Assembly: GCA_027919835.1 (NCBI GenBank)
Contig: JANVFP010000045.1
Location: 124,001-188,000, forward strand
Length of the DNA: 64,000 nt
Reading direction: 5' to 3'
From: Lentinula raphanica
Lineage: Eukaryota > Basidiomycota > Agaricomycetes > Agaricales > Omphalotaceae
The notes below the pieces were generated by a model, which was given only the letters and a program-made list of their open reading frames with translations, was not told the DNA's origin and searched no databases. How positions within the stretch are numbered: position 1 is the stretch's first letter; each line of letters begins with the position of its first letter. This document shows positions 24,065 through 34,426 of this stretch, piece by piece. The translations under genes were made by a program, and so were the position numbers.

Positions 24065-24076
24065 AATAACAAGTCT
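24065..24076 (+). other. Primer-binding site, self-priming type
   Basis: AATAACAAGTCT starts 2 bases after the LTR and is the perfect reverse complement of 23520-23531, the likely 5' end of the element's own RNA. No tRNA-type TGG start is present. This matches the tRNA-independent self-priming described for Tf1 and sushi elements. Confidence 0.75.
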
Positions 24077-24092
24077 CCGTTGTTGTTGTATA

Positions 24093-27000
24093 ATGGCTAC
24101 GAGAACTTTCATCACCGAGGACATCGAGGAGGACATCCGGTACACCCCTTACTCCTTCCATGTCCTTACCCCAAATTCACGTAACATCACTCGTGTTACA
24201 CCAGCACAGTTGCAGGACATTACTGCCAACACTGCTTTACACTTTCCAGAGCGAGGTCGACAACTAGGACGTGCACCTCATAATCGTTCGTTGTCACCTC
24301 TTCCTCATCGTTCAACACAACCTCAACGTTCTGCCCCACCACATCTAGAACGTTCTTTCCAACACCAGTACTATACTCCAGAGTCTGTTGGGATCCCTAT
24401 CCGACATAATCCTGGACAGGATAACTTGGCTGTTGAGATGGAGCTTGCTAATACTCCTCCCAGGAGACCAGCATCGACGTTGCCTACCCAAGGTCAGATG
24501 TTACTTGCTGAGCTTGCTGCCAATGCTGGACATCATCCTCCTCAACAACAAGATATCCCTACTCGTCAACCTAGTTCAGGGTCTATGCATGGCCGTGATG
24601 TACTATCACAAACAGGTACACCACCTCAACAAACACTGAATAGATCCACTAGTCAACCTTACCAAACCCCACCAACACCAGAGGAGTTTCATGAACACCT
24701 ACGAGAGATTGAACAAGAAAACAACAGTAGGTCTAACATCATCCTGGATGATCCTCCCCTTGGTCGTCATCGTCCCTTAGGTCGTCCTCTTGCAGAATCA
24801 ACACCTTTTGTCCATGACAATGCTGCTGGACGTACTCCACAATTCCGTTCATACTCTGATGGATATCGGGAGATTATGGGTGAGTCCCCACTACACTCAA
24901 GGAATCTACACGTTCCCGACACACCTGTCAGACGTATGGCTCGTCGTCGGCATTCTGAGGACCATTCCTCACACTCGAGGTCTTCACTTGCATCCAACCA
25001 TGCTAGTACTCAACGTCTCCTTCACCATTATGCAAACCTTGCTCGTACCTTGTTGATCAATGTTGGTATTGAGAATCAAGGAACATTGACTGCAGTGGGT
25101 TGGTTACGGTTGTTCCGACAAATCATGAACACCCCTGAAGAACGTTTGTCAGACAACATCCGTCAGGCTTTACGGATGCCACAGGTCACTCAACGGACAA
25201 ATTATTTGTCAACTATCATTGCCCAACCTGATTACATCAGTTATATCAATGATACAGATACCTGGTCATCATATCTAAGGGTGGATCATCTACCTTTCGA
25301 GCGCATGGAGACATTCATACCAGACTATCCGAATCGTATCGAATACCTGGAGAGTAGTCCTCAAGATGAACAAGAGGTCATTGCACATGAAGTTGGGTTA
25401 TTGAAAATTGTCAACCCAGCTCGTGAACTGTTGGACTCCTTAGGTTTCCGCGTTGACAACCGCACCTATGCTGGGTTGTTGAGGCTATTGCGTCGTATTG
25501 TTCAGCTCACTGATGATGAAGTGACACCAGACCTAGTACGGTCTCTTCAACAAGGGGATAGTGCTGATAAACTGTTAGATTTGGAGGAACAGACACATAA
25601 ACCCGAGTTTGATGCTCTCATCAACAATCCTGATGTCCGTTCAGTATATTCCTCAGCACCTTCATCACGCCAATCCTTGAATGATTATGATGAACAACAT
25701 CGTAATCATAACAGCCAGTATTCTGAGATGCTACCATGGGAAGAGAGCATTGATATTACCCAATCCTGGCAAACCTTACATGATGAACCTCGAAGTCGCA
25801 TGCGTCAGGATACACCATGGAATCCAAGGATACAAAATTACTCACAACAAGTGCCTAACCAGACAATAACACCACAATCCAGTAATATCCCTCGTATACA
25901 ACATTACCATGGAAATTCAAGAAGGACCACTGGTACACTCCCTTCACAGCAGTTCATAGAGCCTCCTCGCTTAACAACAATTGAGGAAGGACCCACTATT
26001 GAGAGTGTCCCTAGTGATCCCCCACAGCAGGAACCCATTGGGCATGATCCATCGGGTGAACCTCTTAGAGATGTTGAAATGAGTGAAACCCAGAAGGCTA
26101 CGAACCGTAGACAACAAAGGGTTACTGGGTGGAAAAAGACTAAAGGCAAGGTTCCAGAATACATTGCAGCAGAAAGTTCTGCTAAGCAAGAAGCATTGGT
26201 GGATAACCCTGGAACAAACGATACTCGAAATGATTCTAATATGTTCAACCGAGACACTCCACCCCACATGACAAGGCAGGAGCCTACTGTTGAATATGTA
26301 AGCCCCTTCCAACGTGATAATCGTCCTGGAGTGGGAACATCAAGCTATCCCCATATTCCGAATAAAGGAAAAGAACGGGAAGAAGGAAATGTCAAAACAC
26401 CAATAAAAGATTTCCGTCCACGAGTCTTGGAAGAACAAGAGGATCATGATGAAGAAAATATAGAAGTGCAAAAAGCTATCATTGACAGCTTCATCAATCA
26501 TGAACGACAACACCCATCTACTCCAGCACAGTATTATAAAACCCCAAGTCGGCATTCACCTGTAAACTCATCACCAAAAACTACCAAATGGTATTCCTTT
26601 GAAGAGCATAATACCACAGATCATGTCATACAACCCAACATTCATCCATTGGATTATGCAAACTCCTATCACCCCAGGTCACAGGGTCAAAGATCTCAGC
26701 ACTCTGTACCATCTGTACACTCTATTGCAGGAGGTGGCGGAGGTGGAGAACCACCAAATCCAGGTGGAGATGATGGTTACGATGATGATGATGGAGGTGA
26801 TGACAAAGATAGATCCAATGATAAAATCAAACAGGGTCATCCAGATTGTAACTGCCAAGGACGACATAATGGGCAATGCTGCTGTAGGAGGGGCCGTGAT
26901 GGACGAGATGGACGAGATGGCCGTGATGGTCGTGATACTTGTGACTGCCAAGATAGGAGAAGTGACAACAAAGACTCCTATACCAGAGATTTGGAAAAGC

Positions 27001-28085
27001 AGTTACGGGAATACGAACGTGATGAAATGAACAGAGAATCAAAGTTGGATATCAACAAACCAACAATGTTCTCTGGTGAAGATCGGACTGCATGGAGAGA
27101 GTTCAAGGAAAACTGTGAAAATTTCTTTGCAGCTAAGCCTCGGATTTACTCCAATGATATTTCCAGAATTTCGTTTGCAGCATCATACATGAGTGGACCA
27201 GCAAAACGATATTATCAAAACTTGATGCGAAGACAAAGAGCTGGATACAAGGTCACTGAACTTGGTAACTGGGACAAGTTTGTGATTTTGTTTGGACAAA
27301 TGTTTGGTCTCCATTATGAAACTATCCAAGCACAGTCCAAGCTGGATGAATGCAATCAAGCGTGGAATGAATCATTTGGAGACTTCTGGGTAAGGTTTGA
27401 AGATATTGCACTGATGACTGATTATGATGATAGAGCTTTACGATGGAGATTATTGAAGCAAATTCAAAATAATCTGCGCAATCGTCTTGTGGATCATGGA
27501 GAAATTCCGGAAACTCTTGCAGGTGTGGTAGACAAGTTGTTGGTTCTTGATGGTGCCAAGCAGGCATTCAATCAAATCGGACTGTCACCAAAGCCCAACA
27601 ATAATCGTGGAAATTGGTACAAACCCAATGACAATAACACACCCAAGCAGGAAAACACTGCCCCTAACAATCCACAATCCTCCAACAATACTCAGCAGAA
27701 TTCAAAGTTCAATGTCCGCACACCTACTGCTCGACAGGCTGCAATGGATGAAGAGCAAGAGCATCTAGAAGCAGTCACTCTAGAAAATAATAACAATTCT
27801 GAAATCAAAACCCCAGAGAAGGATGGAACATATCCTAGAGTTCCTCAGGCCGAGTGGAATAGGAGAATGAAGGAAGGATTATGTGCAATTTGTGCATCCC
27901 CTGATCACCGGTACCGTCAGCACTGGAGAAGGAATCCTCCTAATGCAGCTGTACGAGGAACTTTCCTTGAAGAACATGATGCAGAAGAGGAACTCTATGT
28001 GGAAATTGATGGACTTGATCAGCCAGTCCATATAGATGATCCCATTCTTACTATGCTCGAGGATGATTTCAACTCGGGAAACTGA
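24093..28085 (+). CDS. Gag of Ty3/gypsy element 1
   Basis: This is the structural capsid polyprotein, 1,330 residues, unusually long for a fungal gypsy Gag. The start ATG is 29 nt after the LTR. The first ~950 residues are Pro/Gln/Arg-rich and mostly disordered, with a structured block near residues 310-390 (LLHHYANLARTLLINVG). Next come a Gly/Asp stretch (about 885-905) and a collagen-like GRD repeat (about 930-945). The retrotransposon-gag core covers about 980-1140 (FSGEDRTAWREFKENCENFF through RFEDIALMTDYDD). A short CAICASPDHRYRQHW motif near residue 1265 resembles an incomplete zinc knuckle. The stop at 28083 overlaps a -1 frameshift signal that gives access to pol. Confidence 0.9.
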   Translation: MATRTFITEDIEEDIRYTPYSFHVLTPNSRNITRVTPAQLQDITANTALHFPERGRQLGRAPHNRSLSPLPHRSTQPQRSAPPHLERSFQHQYYTPESVGIPIRHNPGQDNLAVEMELANTPPRRPASTLPTQGQMLLAELAANAGHHPPQQQDIPTRQPSSGSMHGRDVLSQTGTPPQQTLNRSTSQPYQTPPTPEEFHEHLREIEQENNSRSNIILDDPPLGRHRPLGRPLAESTPFVHDNAAGRTPQFRSYSDGYREIMGESPLHSRNLHVPDTPVRRMARRRHSEDHSSHSRSSLASNHASTQRLLHHYANLARTLLINVGIENQGTLTAVGWLRLFRQIMNTPEERLSDNIRQALRMPQVTQRTNYLSTIIAQPDYISYINDTDTWSSYLRVDHLPFERMETFIPDYPNRIEYLESSPQDEQEVIAHEVGLLKIVNPARELLDSLGFRVDNRTYAGLLRLLRRIVQLTDDEVTPDLVRSLQQGDSADKLLDLEEQTHKPEFDALINNPDVRSVYSSAPSSRQSLNDYDEQHRNHNSQYSEMLPWEESIDITQSWQTLHDEPRSRMRQDTPWNPRIQNYSQQVPNQTITPQSSNIPRIQHYHGNSRRTTGTLPSQQFIEPPRLTTIEEGPTIESVPSDPPQQEPIGHDPSGEPLRDVEMSETQKATNRRQQRVTGWKKTKGKVPEYIAAESSAKQEALVDNPGTNDTRNDSNMFNRDTPPHMTRQEPTVEYVSPFQRDNRPGVGTSSYPHIPNKGKEREEGNVKTPIKDFRPRVLEEQEDHDEENIEVQKAIIDSFINHERQHPSTPAQYYKTPSRHSPVNSSPKTTKWYSFEEHNTTDHVIQPNIHPLDYANSYHPRSQGQRSQHSVPSVHSIAGGGGGGEPPNPGGDDGYDDDDGGDDKDRSNDKIKQGHPDCNCQGRHNGQCCCRRGRDGRDGRDGRDGRDTCDCQDRRSDNKDSYTRDLEKQLREYERDEMNRESKLDINKPTMFSGEDRTAWREFKENCENFFAAKPRIYSNDISRISFAASYMSGPAKRYYQNLMRRQRAGYKVTELGNWDKFVILFGQMFGLHYETIQAQSKLDECNQAWNESFGDFWVRFEDIALMTDYDDRALRWRLLKQIQNNLRNRLVDHGEIPETLAGVVDKLLVLDGAKQAFNQIGLSPKPNNNRGNWYKPNDNNTPKQENTAPNNPQSSNNTQQNSKFNVRTPTARQAAMDEEQEHLEAVTLENNNNSEIKTPEKDGTYPRVPQAEWNRRMKEGLCAICASPDHRYRQHWRRNPPNAAVRGTFLEEHDAEEELYVEIDGLDQPVHIDDPILTMLEDDFNSGN

Positions 28086-28120
28086 TCGAGGGTTCTGAAC
28101 CAGGGACTGTTCAGGGCCTC
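28076..28120 (+). promoter_or_regulatory. Programmed -1 frameshift signal between gag and pol
   Basis: The heptamer G GGA AAC (28076-28082) is of the canonical X XXY YYZ form in the gag frame and is followed at once by the gag stop TGA. Five bases later a hairpin begins: outer arms GAGG (28088-28091) and CCTC (28117-28120), inner arms CTGAAC (28095-28100) and GTTCAG (28109-28114). Slipping back one base enters exactly the pol frame, which is open from 28067. Confidence 0.75.
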
Positions 28121-31100
28121 CAACCAGATGTCCAATTACAAGCAACTGTAAATGATTCAACACTGGTCTATTCCCGTTCCGAGGAGGCATTGATTCTGGA
28201 GATTGCTATGGGAGATGAAAAGAGAAAATGTTTGATTGACTCAGGAGCATCAAGAGATTTTGTAGATGAAAAATTAGCAAGGGAATTTGCAGAAGAACAG
28301 GAGGAACTGACAAAACCCATACCACTACGACTTTTTGATGGTGAATTAACATCTGCTGGCAGCATCACCAAGAAGTTGAAGAAGAATATTGTGTTTGATG
28401 ATGGAACAACACATCTGGTAGAATTTCTGATAACCAAACTACATCCATCAGCACCAATCGTGCTTGGTATGCCTTGGTTACGGAAGTTCAACCCAAATAT
28501 AAATTGGAACGAACTCAAAGTATCCTTCCAATCAGGAGTACAATTGTCAGCAATCACAGTTGGTGATACCAAAACCAATCTGGCTTATAGTGGTAAATCC
28601 CACAGTTCAACACCTATGGAGATTGAAGAAGTTGAAGAAGAAGTATCATACAAACCTGTCCTTGGTCCTGATGATCCCCTGCTACTTCATGAAAGTGAAT
28701 GGTCAACTTATTTTGCAGAAAAATGCAAATCAAAAGAGTTTTCAAATGGAATGGAAACTTCTTCATCAGAATCCACTCAAAATATACCTTCATCAGAGTC
28801 CACTCGAAATGTATCTCCTCCTATGCCATCGGAGCTACCCAGTTCAGAACATGTCAGTCACAAGAAGGAACCTCGAAAAACACGCTGGGCTGATACTACA
28901 GGGGGAGCAAAGATTGGAATGGTTAATGCTGTTGCATTCAACAAGTTGGTACAAGATGGATGTGAAACATTTGTGTTGCATTATAAACCAAATGGTGACA
29001 TACATGAATGGGAAGAAAAGAAGAGATTTGAAAAGGAGGCAAGACAGGCCTTTGAAGATGCAAAACCAAAATCCCCAGAAGAAGAACGTCGTTATATTTT
29101 GTGGTCGGAACGAGCATCACTGGCATCAGATGAAGAATCCCTCAAGAAATTTGTGCCAGAGCAGTATCACTCATTTGCAAAGACATTTGCTGCTGGAGAA
29201 GCCAAAACGCTCCCACAACATCGGTCATATGACATTGAGGTTAATACAGTGGATGACAAACTTCCGCCACTGGGAAAACTGTATAACATGTCAGAGCCGG
29301 AGTTGAAATCATTGAAGGAATATATTGATGAGATGCTCGATAAAGGATTTATCCGTGCATCATCATCCCCAATTGGAGCACCTGTCTTGTTTGCCAAGAA
29401 AAAAGATGGTAGTCTGCGATTATGCGTGGATTACAGAGCACTCAACAAATTGACCAAGAAAAATCGTTATCCATTGCCACTAATTGGAAACCTCATTGAT
29501 CAGTTGGGAAAGGCAAAAATTTTTTCCAAATTAGATCTTCGAGCGGGATATCACAACATACGAGTTGCAGAAGGACACGAATGGAAGACAGCATTCCGAA
29601 CACGATATGGATCATATGAATATCTTGTCATGCCATTCGGTCTCACCAATGCACCCTCGTATTTCCAATATTTCATGAATGACATTTTTCATGATTTAAT
29701 GGACAATTATGTGGTTGTCTATTTGGATGATATTCTCATTTATTCTCAAAATGAGGAAGAGCATGAAGAACATGTCAAGGAGGTGCTTCGCCGACTTGAA
29801 AAACATGATCTTCATATCAAACCCAAGAAATGCGAGTTTCACACTAAGGAAGTGGAGTATCTGGGTGTCATTGTATCACCTAGTGGCATCAAGATGGATC
29901 CAAAGAAGGTCGAATCAATAAAGAACTGGCCACCTCCACAGAATCTAAAAGAACTCCAATCATTTCTTGGATTTGCCAATTTTTACAGGAGATTCATTGA
30001 TAATTTCTCTGGAATTGTCAAACCCCTCACTCGATTACTCGGAAAAAATGTACAATGGGAATGGTCAACAGATTGCCAGTCAGTATTTGAATTACTGAAG
30101 ACAGCATTCACAGAAGCACCCATTCTGAAACATTTTCGACCTGAATTACCTATCATTGTGGAATCGGATGCATCGGACTATGCTATTGTATCAATTATAT
30201 CACAGTATGATCCAGAAACAGGTTCTTTCCATCCTATTGCATTTTTTGCCAGAGGCCTATCAGGTGCAGAACTCAATTATGACATCTATGACAAAGAGAT
30301 GTTGGCAATTGTTGAATCTTTTAAACAATGGCGAGCCTATCTGGAAGGAGCACAGTATAAGATAGAAGTGTTCACTGATCACAATAACCTTCAGTGGTTC
30401 ACAACTACCAAGAACCTTACCAGAAGACAGGCACGTTGGTCAGAATTCCTTTCTGGATTCAACTTCCACATAAACTACCGCCCGGGCCGACTCGGAATGA
30501 AACCCGATGCACTCACACGACGTCCGGATGTGTACCCAAAGAAGGGGGGAATAAATGAAGCAAACAATATCAATCAGAAAGTATTCCTTCAACCCGAGCA
30601 ACTGCTGGCATCACTTATCCTAAATGATGAAGCAGATATCGGAAAAATACAACAAATGAAGAAGGATTCATATTGGACCAAAATGGTGGAAGTTGCACAG
30701 TCAGATAACCCAGGACCATTCAAATTCGAAGATGGATTACTTCTACGGGATGGCAGAATATATGTACCTGACCAGGATGATATCAGATTGCGAATCCTAC
30801 AGACACACCATGATCACAAACTACGAGGGCACCCAGGTATCCGAAAAACTCAGAAGTTGATTCTCCAAACTTATTACTGGAATGGTATACACAAAGATGT
30901 GAAACGATACGTGCAATCTTGCCATCAATGCCAAAGAGCAAAGTCATTACGGCAGAAAAAGTTAGGATTGCTCAAACCCTTACCAATTGGAGATCGACCC
31001 TGGAGCTCAATTTCTGTTGATCACATTACAGAATTACCATTGTCGGATGGTTTCGATGCTATCATGGTGGTAGTTGATCGATTGACAAAGCAATCTATCT

Positions 31101-32098
31101 TTGTTCCTTGTCATACTACAGACAAGGCTACAGACCTTGCAAGATTATTCATCCGAGAAGTATTCTCAAAACATGGATTACCGGCAGATATTGTATCCGA
31201 TCGAGGAACACTCTTCATCTCTGAATTCTGGCGATCATTATGCAAACTCTTGGATATTCGACAGAATTTGTCTACAGCATATCACCCACAAACTGATGGA
31301 CAGACTGAACGCACAAATCAAACTCTTGAACAGTACCTCCGAATCTTTGTTAACTACGACCAAGATGATTGGAACGAGTGGTTACCCCTTGCAGAGTTTG
31401 TTTATAACAATACACCACATGATGCAACAGGTGTTACACCATTCTTTGCAAACAAGGGATACAACCCTCGGTTGACACTGAACTTGAGAGAAGTGCCTAG
31501 CCACTCTGCTCATTTGAAGATTCAGGATATGAAGGAGATCAGTGAATATCTAAAGAAAGAAATCACAAGGGCAAATGAAGCATCCGCAGCACAAATCAAC
31601 AAACATCGAAGACCCGAGGGAAATGGTTGGACTAAAGGAACAAAAGTGTGGCTGAATATGAAGAACATCCAAACAAAACGTCCATCAAAGAAATTGGATT
31701 ATCGGAAATTTGGACCCTTCAAAATCAAAGAACAAATATCCACCCATGCTTACCGTCTCGAGTTACCCGGCATCCTTGGAAAAATACATGACGTGTTTCA
31801 TGTTGATCTGTTGAGCGAACACCCTCCAGAATATTTTCCCAAACGGAAAATGCCACCCCAACCCCCAGTTGAAATTGAAGGTGAACCTGAATATGAAGTG
31901 GATGAAATCCTTGATTGCAAAAGGGTTAGAGGGAAAATGATGTACCGTGTCCGATGGAAAGGATATGGACCAGAGGATGATACATGGGAACCCTTGGCAC
32001 ATTTACCACGAGCGGAAGAAGCAGTTAACGAGTTTCATCTCAGACACCAACAAAAACCTCATCTTAGGACAGGTGAATGGTTTCGAGAGACTCAGTAA
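28076..32098 (+). CDS. Pol of Ty3/gypsy element 1 (chromovirus)
   Basis: Pol is read by -1 frameshift from gag. The domains, numbered from nucleotide 28190, are: aspartic protease (LIDSGAS, about 16-22), a linker, then reverse transcriptase (VVYLDDILIYS, about 508-518). RNase H follows (ESDASDYA, with TDHNNLQWF further on), then integrase with an HHCC zinc finger (H-x-H..C-H-Q-C, about 870-915) and a DDE core (SVDHI, SDRGT, then the Glu of TDGQTERTNQ). The C-terminus carries a chromodomain (YEVDEILDCK..YRVRWKGYGPEDDTWEP, about 1230-1280). No stop interrupts it. The chromodomain is known in this group for guiding integration to marked heterochromatin. It ends 155 bp from the convergent antisense gene. 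Confidence 0.95.
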   Translation, partial: GKLIEGSEPGTVQGLQPDVQLQATVNDSTLVYSRSEEALILEIAMGDEKRKCLIDSGASRDFVDEKLAREFAEEQEELTKPIPLRLFDGELTSAGSITKKLKKNIVFDDGTTHLVEFLITKLHPSAPIVLGMPWLRKFNPNINWNELKVSFQSGVQLSAITVGDTKTNLAYSGKSHSSTPMEIEEVEEEVSYKPVLGPDDPLLLHESEWSTYFAEKCKSKEFSNGMETSSSESTQNIPSSESTRNVSPPMPSELPSSEHVSHKKEPRKTRWADTTGGAKIGMVNAVAFNKLVQDGCETFVLHYKPNGDIHEWEEKKRFEKEARQAFEDAKPKSPEEERRYILWSERASLASDEESLKKFVPEQYHSFAKTFAAGEAKTLPQHRSYDIEVNTVDDKLPPLGKLYNMSEPELKSLKEYIDEMLDKGFIRASSSPIGAPVLFAKKKDGSLRLCVDYRALNKLTKKNRYPLPLIGNLIDQLGKAKIFSKLDLRAGYHNIRVAEGHEWKTAFRTRYGSYEYLVMPFGLTNAPSYFQYFMNDIFHDLMDNYVVVYLDDILIYSQNEEEHEEHVKEVLRRLEKHDLHIKPKKCEFHTKEVEYLGVIVSPSGIKMDPKKVESIKNWPPPQNLKELQSFLGFANFYRRFIDNFSGIVKPLTRLLGKNVQWEWSTDCQSVFELLKTAFTEAPILKHFRPELPIIVESDASDYAIVSIISQYDPETGSFHPIAFFARGLSGAELNYDIYDKEMLAIVESFKQWRAYLEGAQYKIEVFTDHNNLQWFTTTKNLTRRQARWSEFLSGFNFHINYRPGRLGMKPDALTRRPDVYPKKGGINEANNINQKVFLQPEQLLASLILNDEADIGKIQQMKKDSYWTKMVEVAQSDNPGPFKFEDGLLLRDGRIYVPDQDDIRLRILQTHHDHKLRGHPGIRKTQKLILQTYYWNGIHKDVKRYVQSCHQCQRAKSLRQKKLGLLKPLPIGDRPWSSISVDHITELPLSDGFDAIMVVVDRLTKQSIFVPCHTTDKATDLARLFIREVFSKHGLPADIVSDRGTLFISEFWRSLCKLLDIRQNLSTAYHPQTDGQTERTNQTLEQYLRIFVNYDQDDWNEWLPLAEFVYNNTPHDATGVTPFFANKGYNPRLTLNLREVPSHSAHLKIQDMKEISEYLKKEITRANEASAAQINKHRRPEGNGWTKGTKVWLNMKNIQTKRPSKKLDYRKFGPFKIKEQISTHAYRLELPGILGKIHDVFHVDLLSEHPPEYFPKRKMPPQPPVEIEGEPEYEVDEILDCKRVRGKMMYRVRWKGYGPEDDTWEPLAHLPRAEEAVNEFHLRHQQKPHLRTGEWFRETQ

Positions 32099-33582
32099 AC
32101 AAAAACATGCAAAGTCATGAAATTCCGTTAATACTGGTACAAAGTCAATATTCCTATCCAATATCAACCTATGTTCTGGAGAAACAACTCCAGAAACTCT
32201 ATATCAAAACATCAAAACGGAAAATCATCACCAAAGAGTATACATCCAACAACCTAGTTGGGATATACAAGGTCATCATTATCATAAAGGTCTTCACCAT
32301 CATCAGCAGGGTAGATGACAGGGGAATAAGGGACATAATCAGGAGAAAGAACGTGAGAGGTACCCAAAGAAGAGGGATCCAAGGTAGTATCAGAACTCTG
32401 TCCGACCATAGTAGAGGAAGGACCAGCAACAACAGGGTTTTGCTGAAGGTAGAGAGGCAAATCGGGTGACAAACGGGGTAAACTCACACCACGTGCCATG
32501 TCCCAAGCAGAGGGGCCCATGGAACCAACAAAGTTTTGCGCAAAATCCACCGAGGACTGCAACCTGAAGTGAGGTGTAGGGGTATGGGATAGAGCTTGGC
32601 TGTGGAAGTGAATGGCATCACTAGCGATCATGTCCAGAGTACCAAGAGAGTCCTGAAGATAGTCACGCATGTCGGAGACATGGGACCAATCCCCTTCAAA
32701 GGTGTGACGATAGAGGATTGACAAGTCCTCCTGAATGACATGGAGGAAACGGAGAGAGTCACTATTCTGATAGACCAGTAGTGCTGCAGCAAGGTCATAG
32801 GAGCAACGGAAGGAAAGGTCGAAGAAGAACAGCAGGGAATTGTAGCGGGAAGTGAGAACATTGAAACGTTCAAGGTTTACCTCATTGGTAGAGGAAACGG
32901 TGGCAAGACGGGCCTCCAGAGTCTCAATGGTAGAACGAAGAATGGAGTTCTCCTCCTCCTGCTGAGCAATGGTTACTTCCTGGAACTCCGTAGTCATACG
33001 AAGGTCATGGACAGAGGTTCGGGACAGATCTAGATCAGAACGGATCTTGTCCAGTTCACTCCGAAGAGCAAGCTGCTGACGCTCGAATAACTCTATCACC
33101 TCCAAAGAGGGACCACAGGGGCGGGAATGAACAGCTTCGAGCTGGAGTTGACTAACAAAATCAAAAGTTAGTAATAATGAACCTACAGTGTCTAAGGACA
33201 TACCTCTGCAGATTCTGGTTGCTAGCCCGTACCAAATCCTTCAGCTCAACAAGGCGAACATTGTCCGTCTGAAGCCGAATAACCTGGTGTTCAAGATCAC
33301 GGCACATATCCTCTAGTCGATCCACTTCTTGCTGAGCCGCAGCACGATCTTGCTGGATACGGTCATGCTTCCTTACCAAAGCATCATGCTCATCACGTAA
33401 ATCCACCAACTCCATCTCAGTGGCATCGAAATCATCTTCCAGACGATCGATGTATCGACGGTTGTCCTCAACCTCCCTACAATCAAAACACTATCAACAA
33501 ATATGCACAATAAAGAAATCCTTACAAGCAGACTCACTCATGCAAGTGCTCGTAAGCCAAGCGGGATGCTACCAGGGCACGA

Positions 33583-34169
33583 TGTTAGGACCGTGCCACC
33601 GACGGAGTCGGAGCTCCGATCAGAGACACAGAGGATTGTTGAACGTTAGTGTTGTTATTGAGCAACACCCTCGCCACGTTACCGTGTTCAACCAAGAGAG
33701 CAGAGGAGGACGAGTACAACGTGTACGAAGTCCGACGGAGGTTCGGAGTCGGCGATGATTAACGATCAAGACGACACCGAGAGCACAGAGGTGAGTGTTA
33801 ACGTTAACGAGGTAATCCAAGTTGATATTAAAACTGAGGTATGTAAGTATGTACAGGCTCCTTATATACTGTACGGATAGGCAGTCTAATCTAAAGTACA
33901 ATAAGACGATACACATCTCGGTACTACAGCATCGGAGGTGAGAAAGACAATAAGCTATTGTAAAGTAAATCAATATAAAGGTCAGCTGAGCTGTCAGAGA
34001 ATAAAACAATAAGATCATAATCAAGTTAGTCCAAACCGATGCACCGGCGGAATCGGAATGAGGGACAAGGTGGATGCTGTTGGGAATGACTTAGAGAGAT
34101 TCAGGAAATCTCCAAGTCCAACCTCCGAGTGAAAACTCCGACGGAGCTCCGATTCTGATGGTCGTAACA
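33583..34169 (-). repeat. 3' LTR of element 2
   Basis: This is a 587-bp LTR. On its inner side the minus strand reads TAAGAGGGGGATAC (34183-34170), a purine-rich tract suited to plus-strand priming. Confidence 0.95.
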
Positions 34170-34183
34170 GTATCCCCCTCTTA
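34170..34183 (-). other. Polypurine tract of element 2
   Basis: The minus strand reads TAAGAGGGGGATAC directly before the 3' LTR, the position where Ty3/gypsy elements start plus-strand DNA synthesis. Confidence 0.7.
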
Positions 34184-34378
34184 GGCTTGAGCCCTCGAAA
34201 GCCGATGACGAAATCCAGCACGATCATATGATCCTGTTGATCCGATCACATGACTCCGTTGGTCCGATTCTAGAGCTCTGGAATCGGCCCGCCCGATTAG
34301 GAAACGGTTTGATGGTGGTCTTAGAATTTTGACGCGAAAAGACCAGCCCTAAACGATGGTCCGTGCGCCGATCCAAGC

Positions 34379-34385
34379 TATAAAA
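34379..34385 (+). promoter_or_regulatory. TATA box of the antisense gene in element 2
   Basis: TATAAAA lies 48 bp upstream of the antisense start codon and just inside the 3' LTR. It supports separate transcription of the antisense gene. Confidence 0.55.
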
Positions 34386-34426
34386 GCGGAACAGGATTAG
34401 AGGGGACTTCAACGAAAATTTCTCTC

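Noticed and set aside
24064..24082. tRNA-type primer-binding site after the LTR
   Set aside because: No TGG start and no match to a tRNA 3' end that I can recall; the self-complement explanation is exact.
26679..27042. Hydrophobic frames opposite the Gly/Asp region of gag
   Set aside because: They are antisense shadows of low-complexity GAT/GGT codons.
33620..34024. 134-residue open frame in the LTR of element 2, present twice
   Set aside because: It is a chance frame in the LTR; its duplication merely reflects the two identical LTRs.
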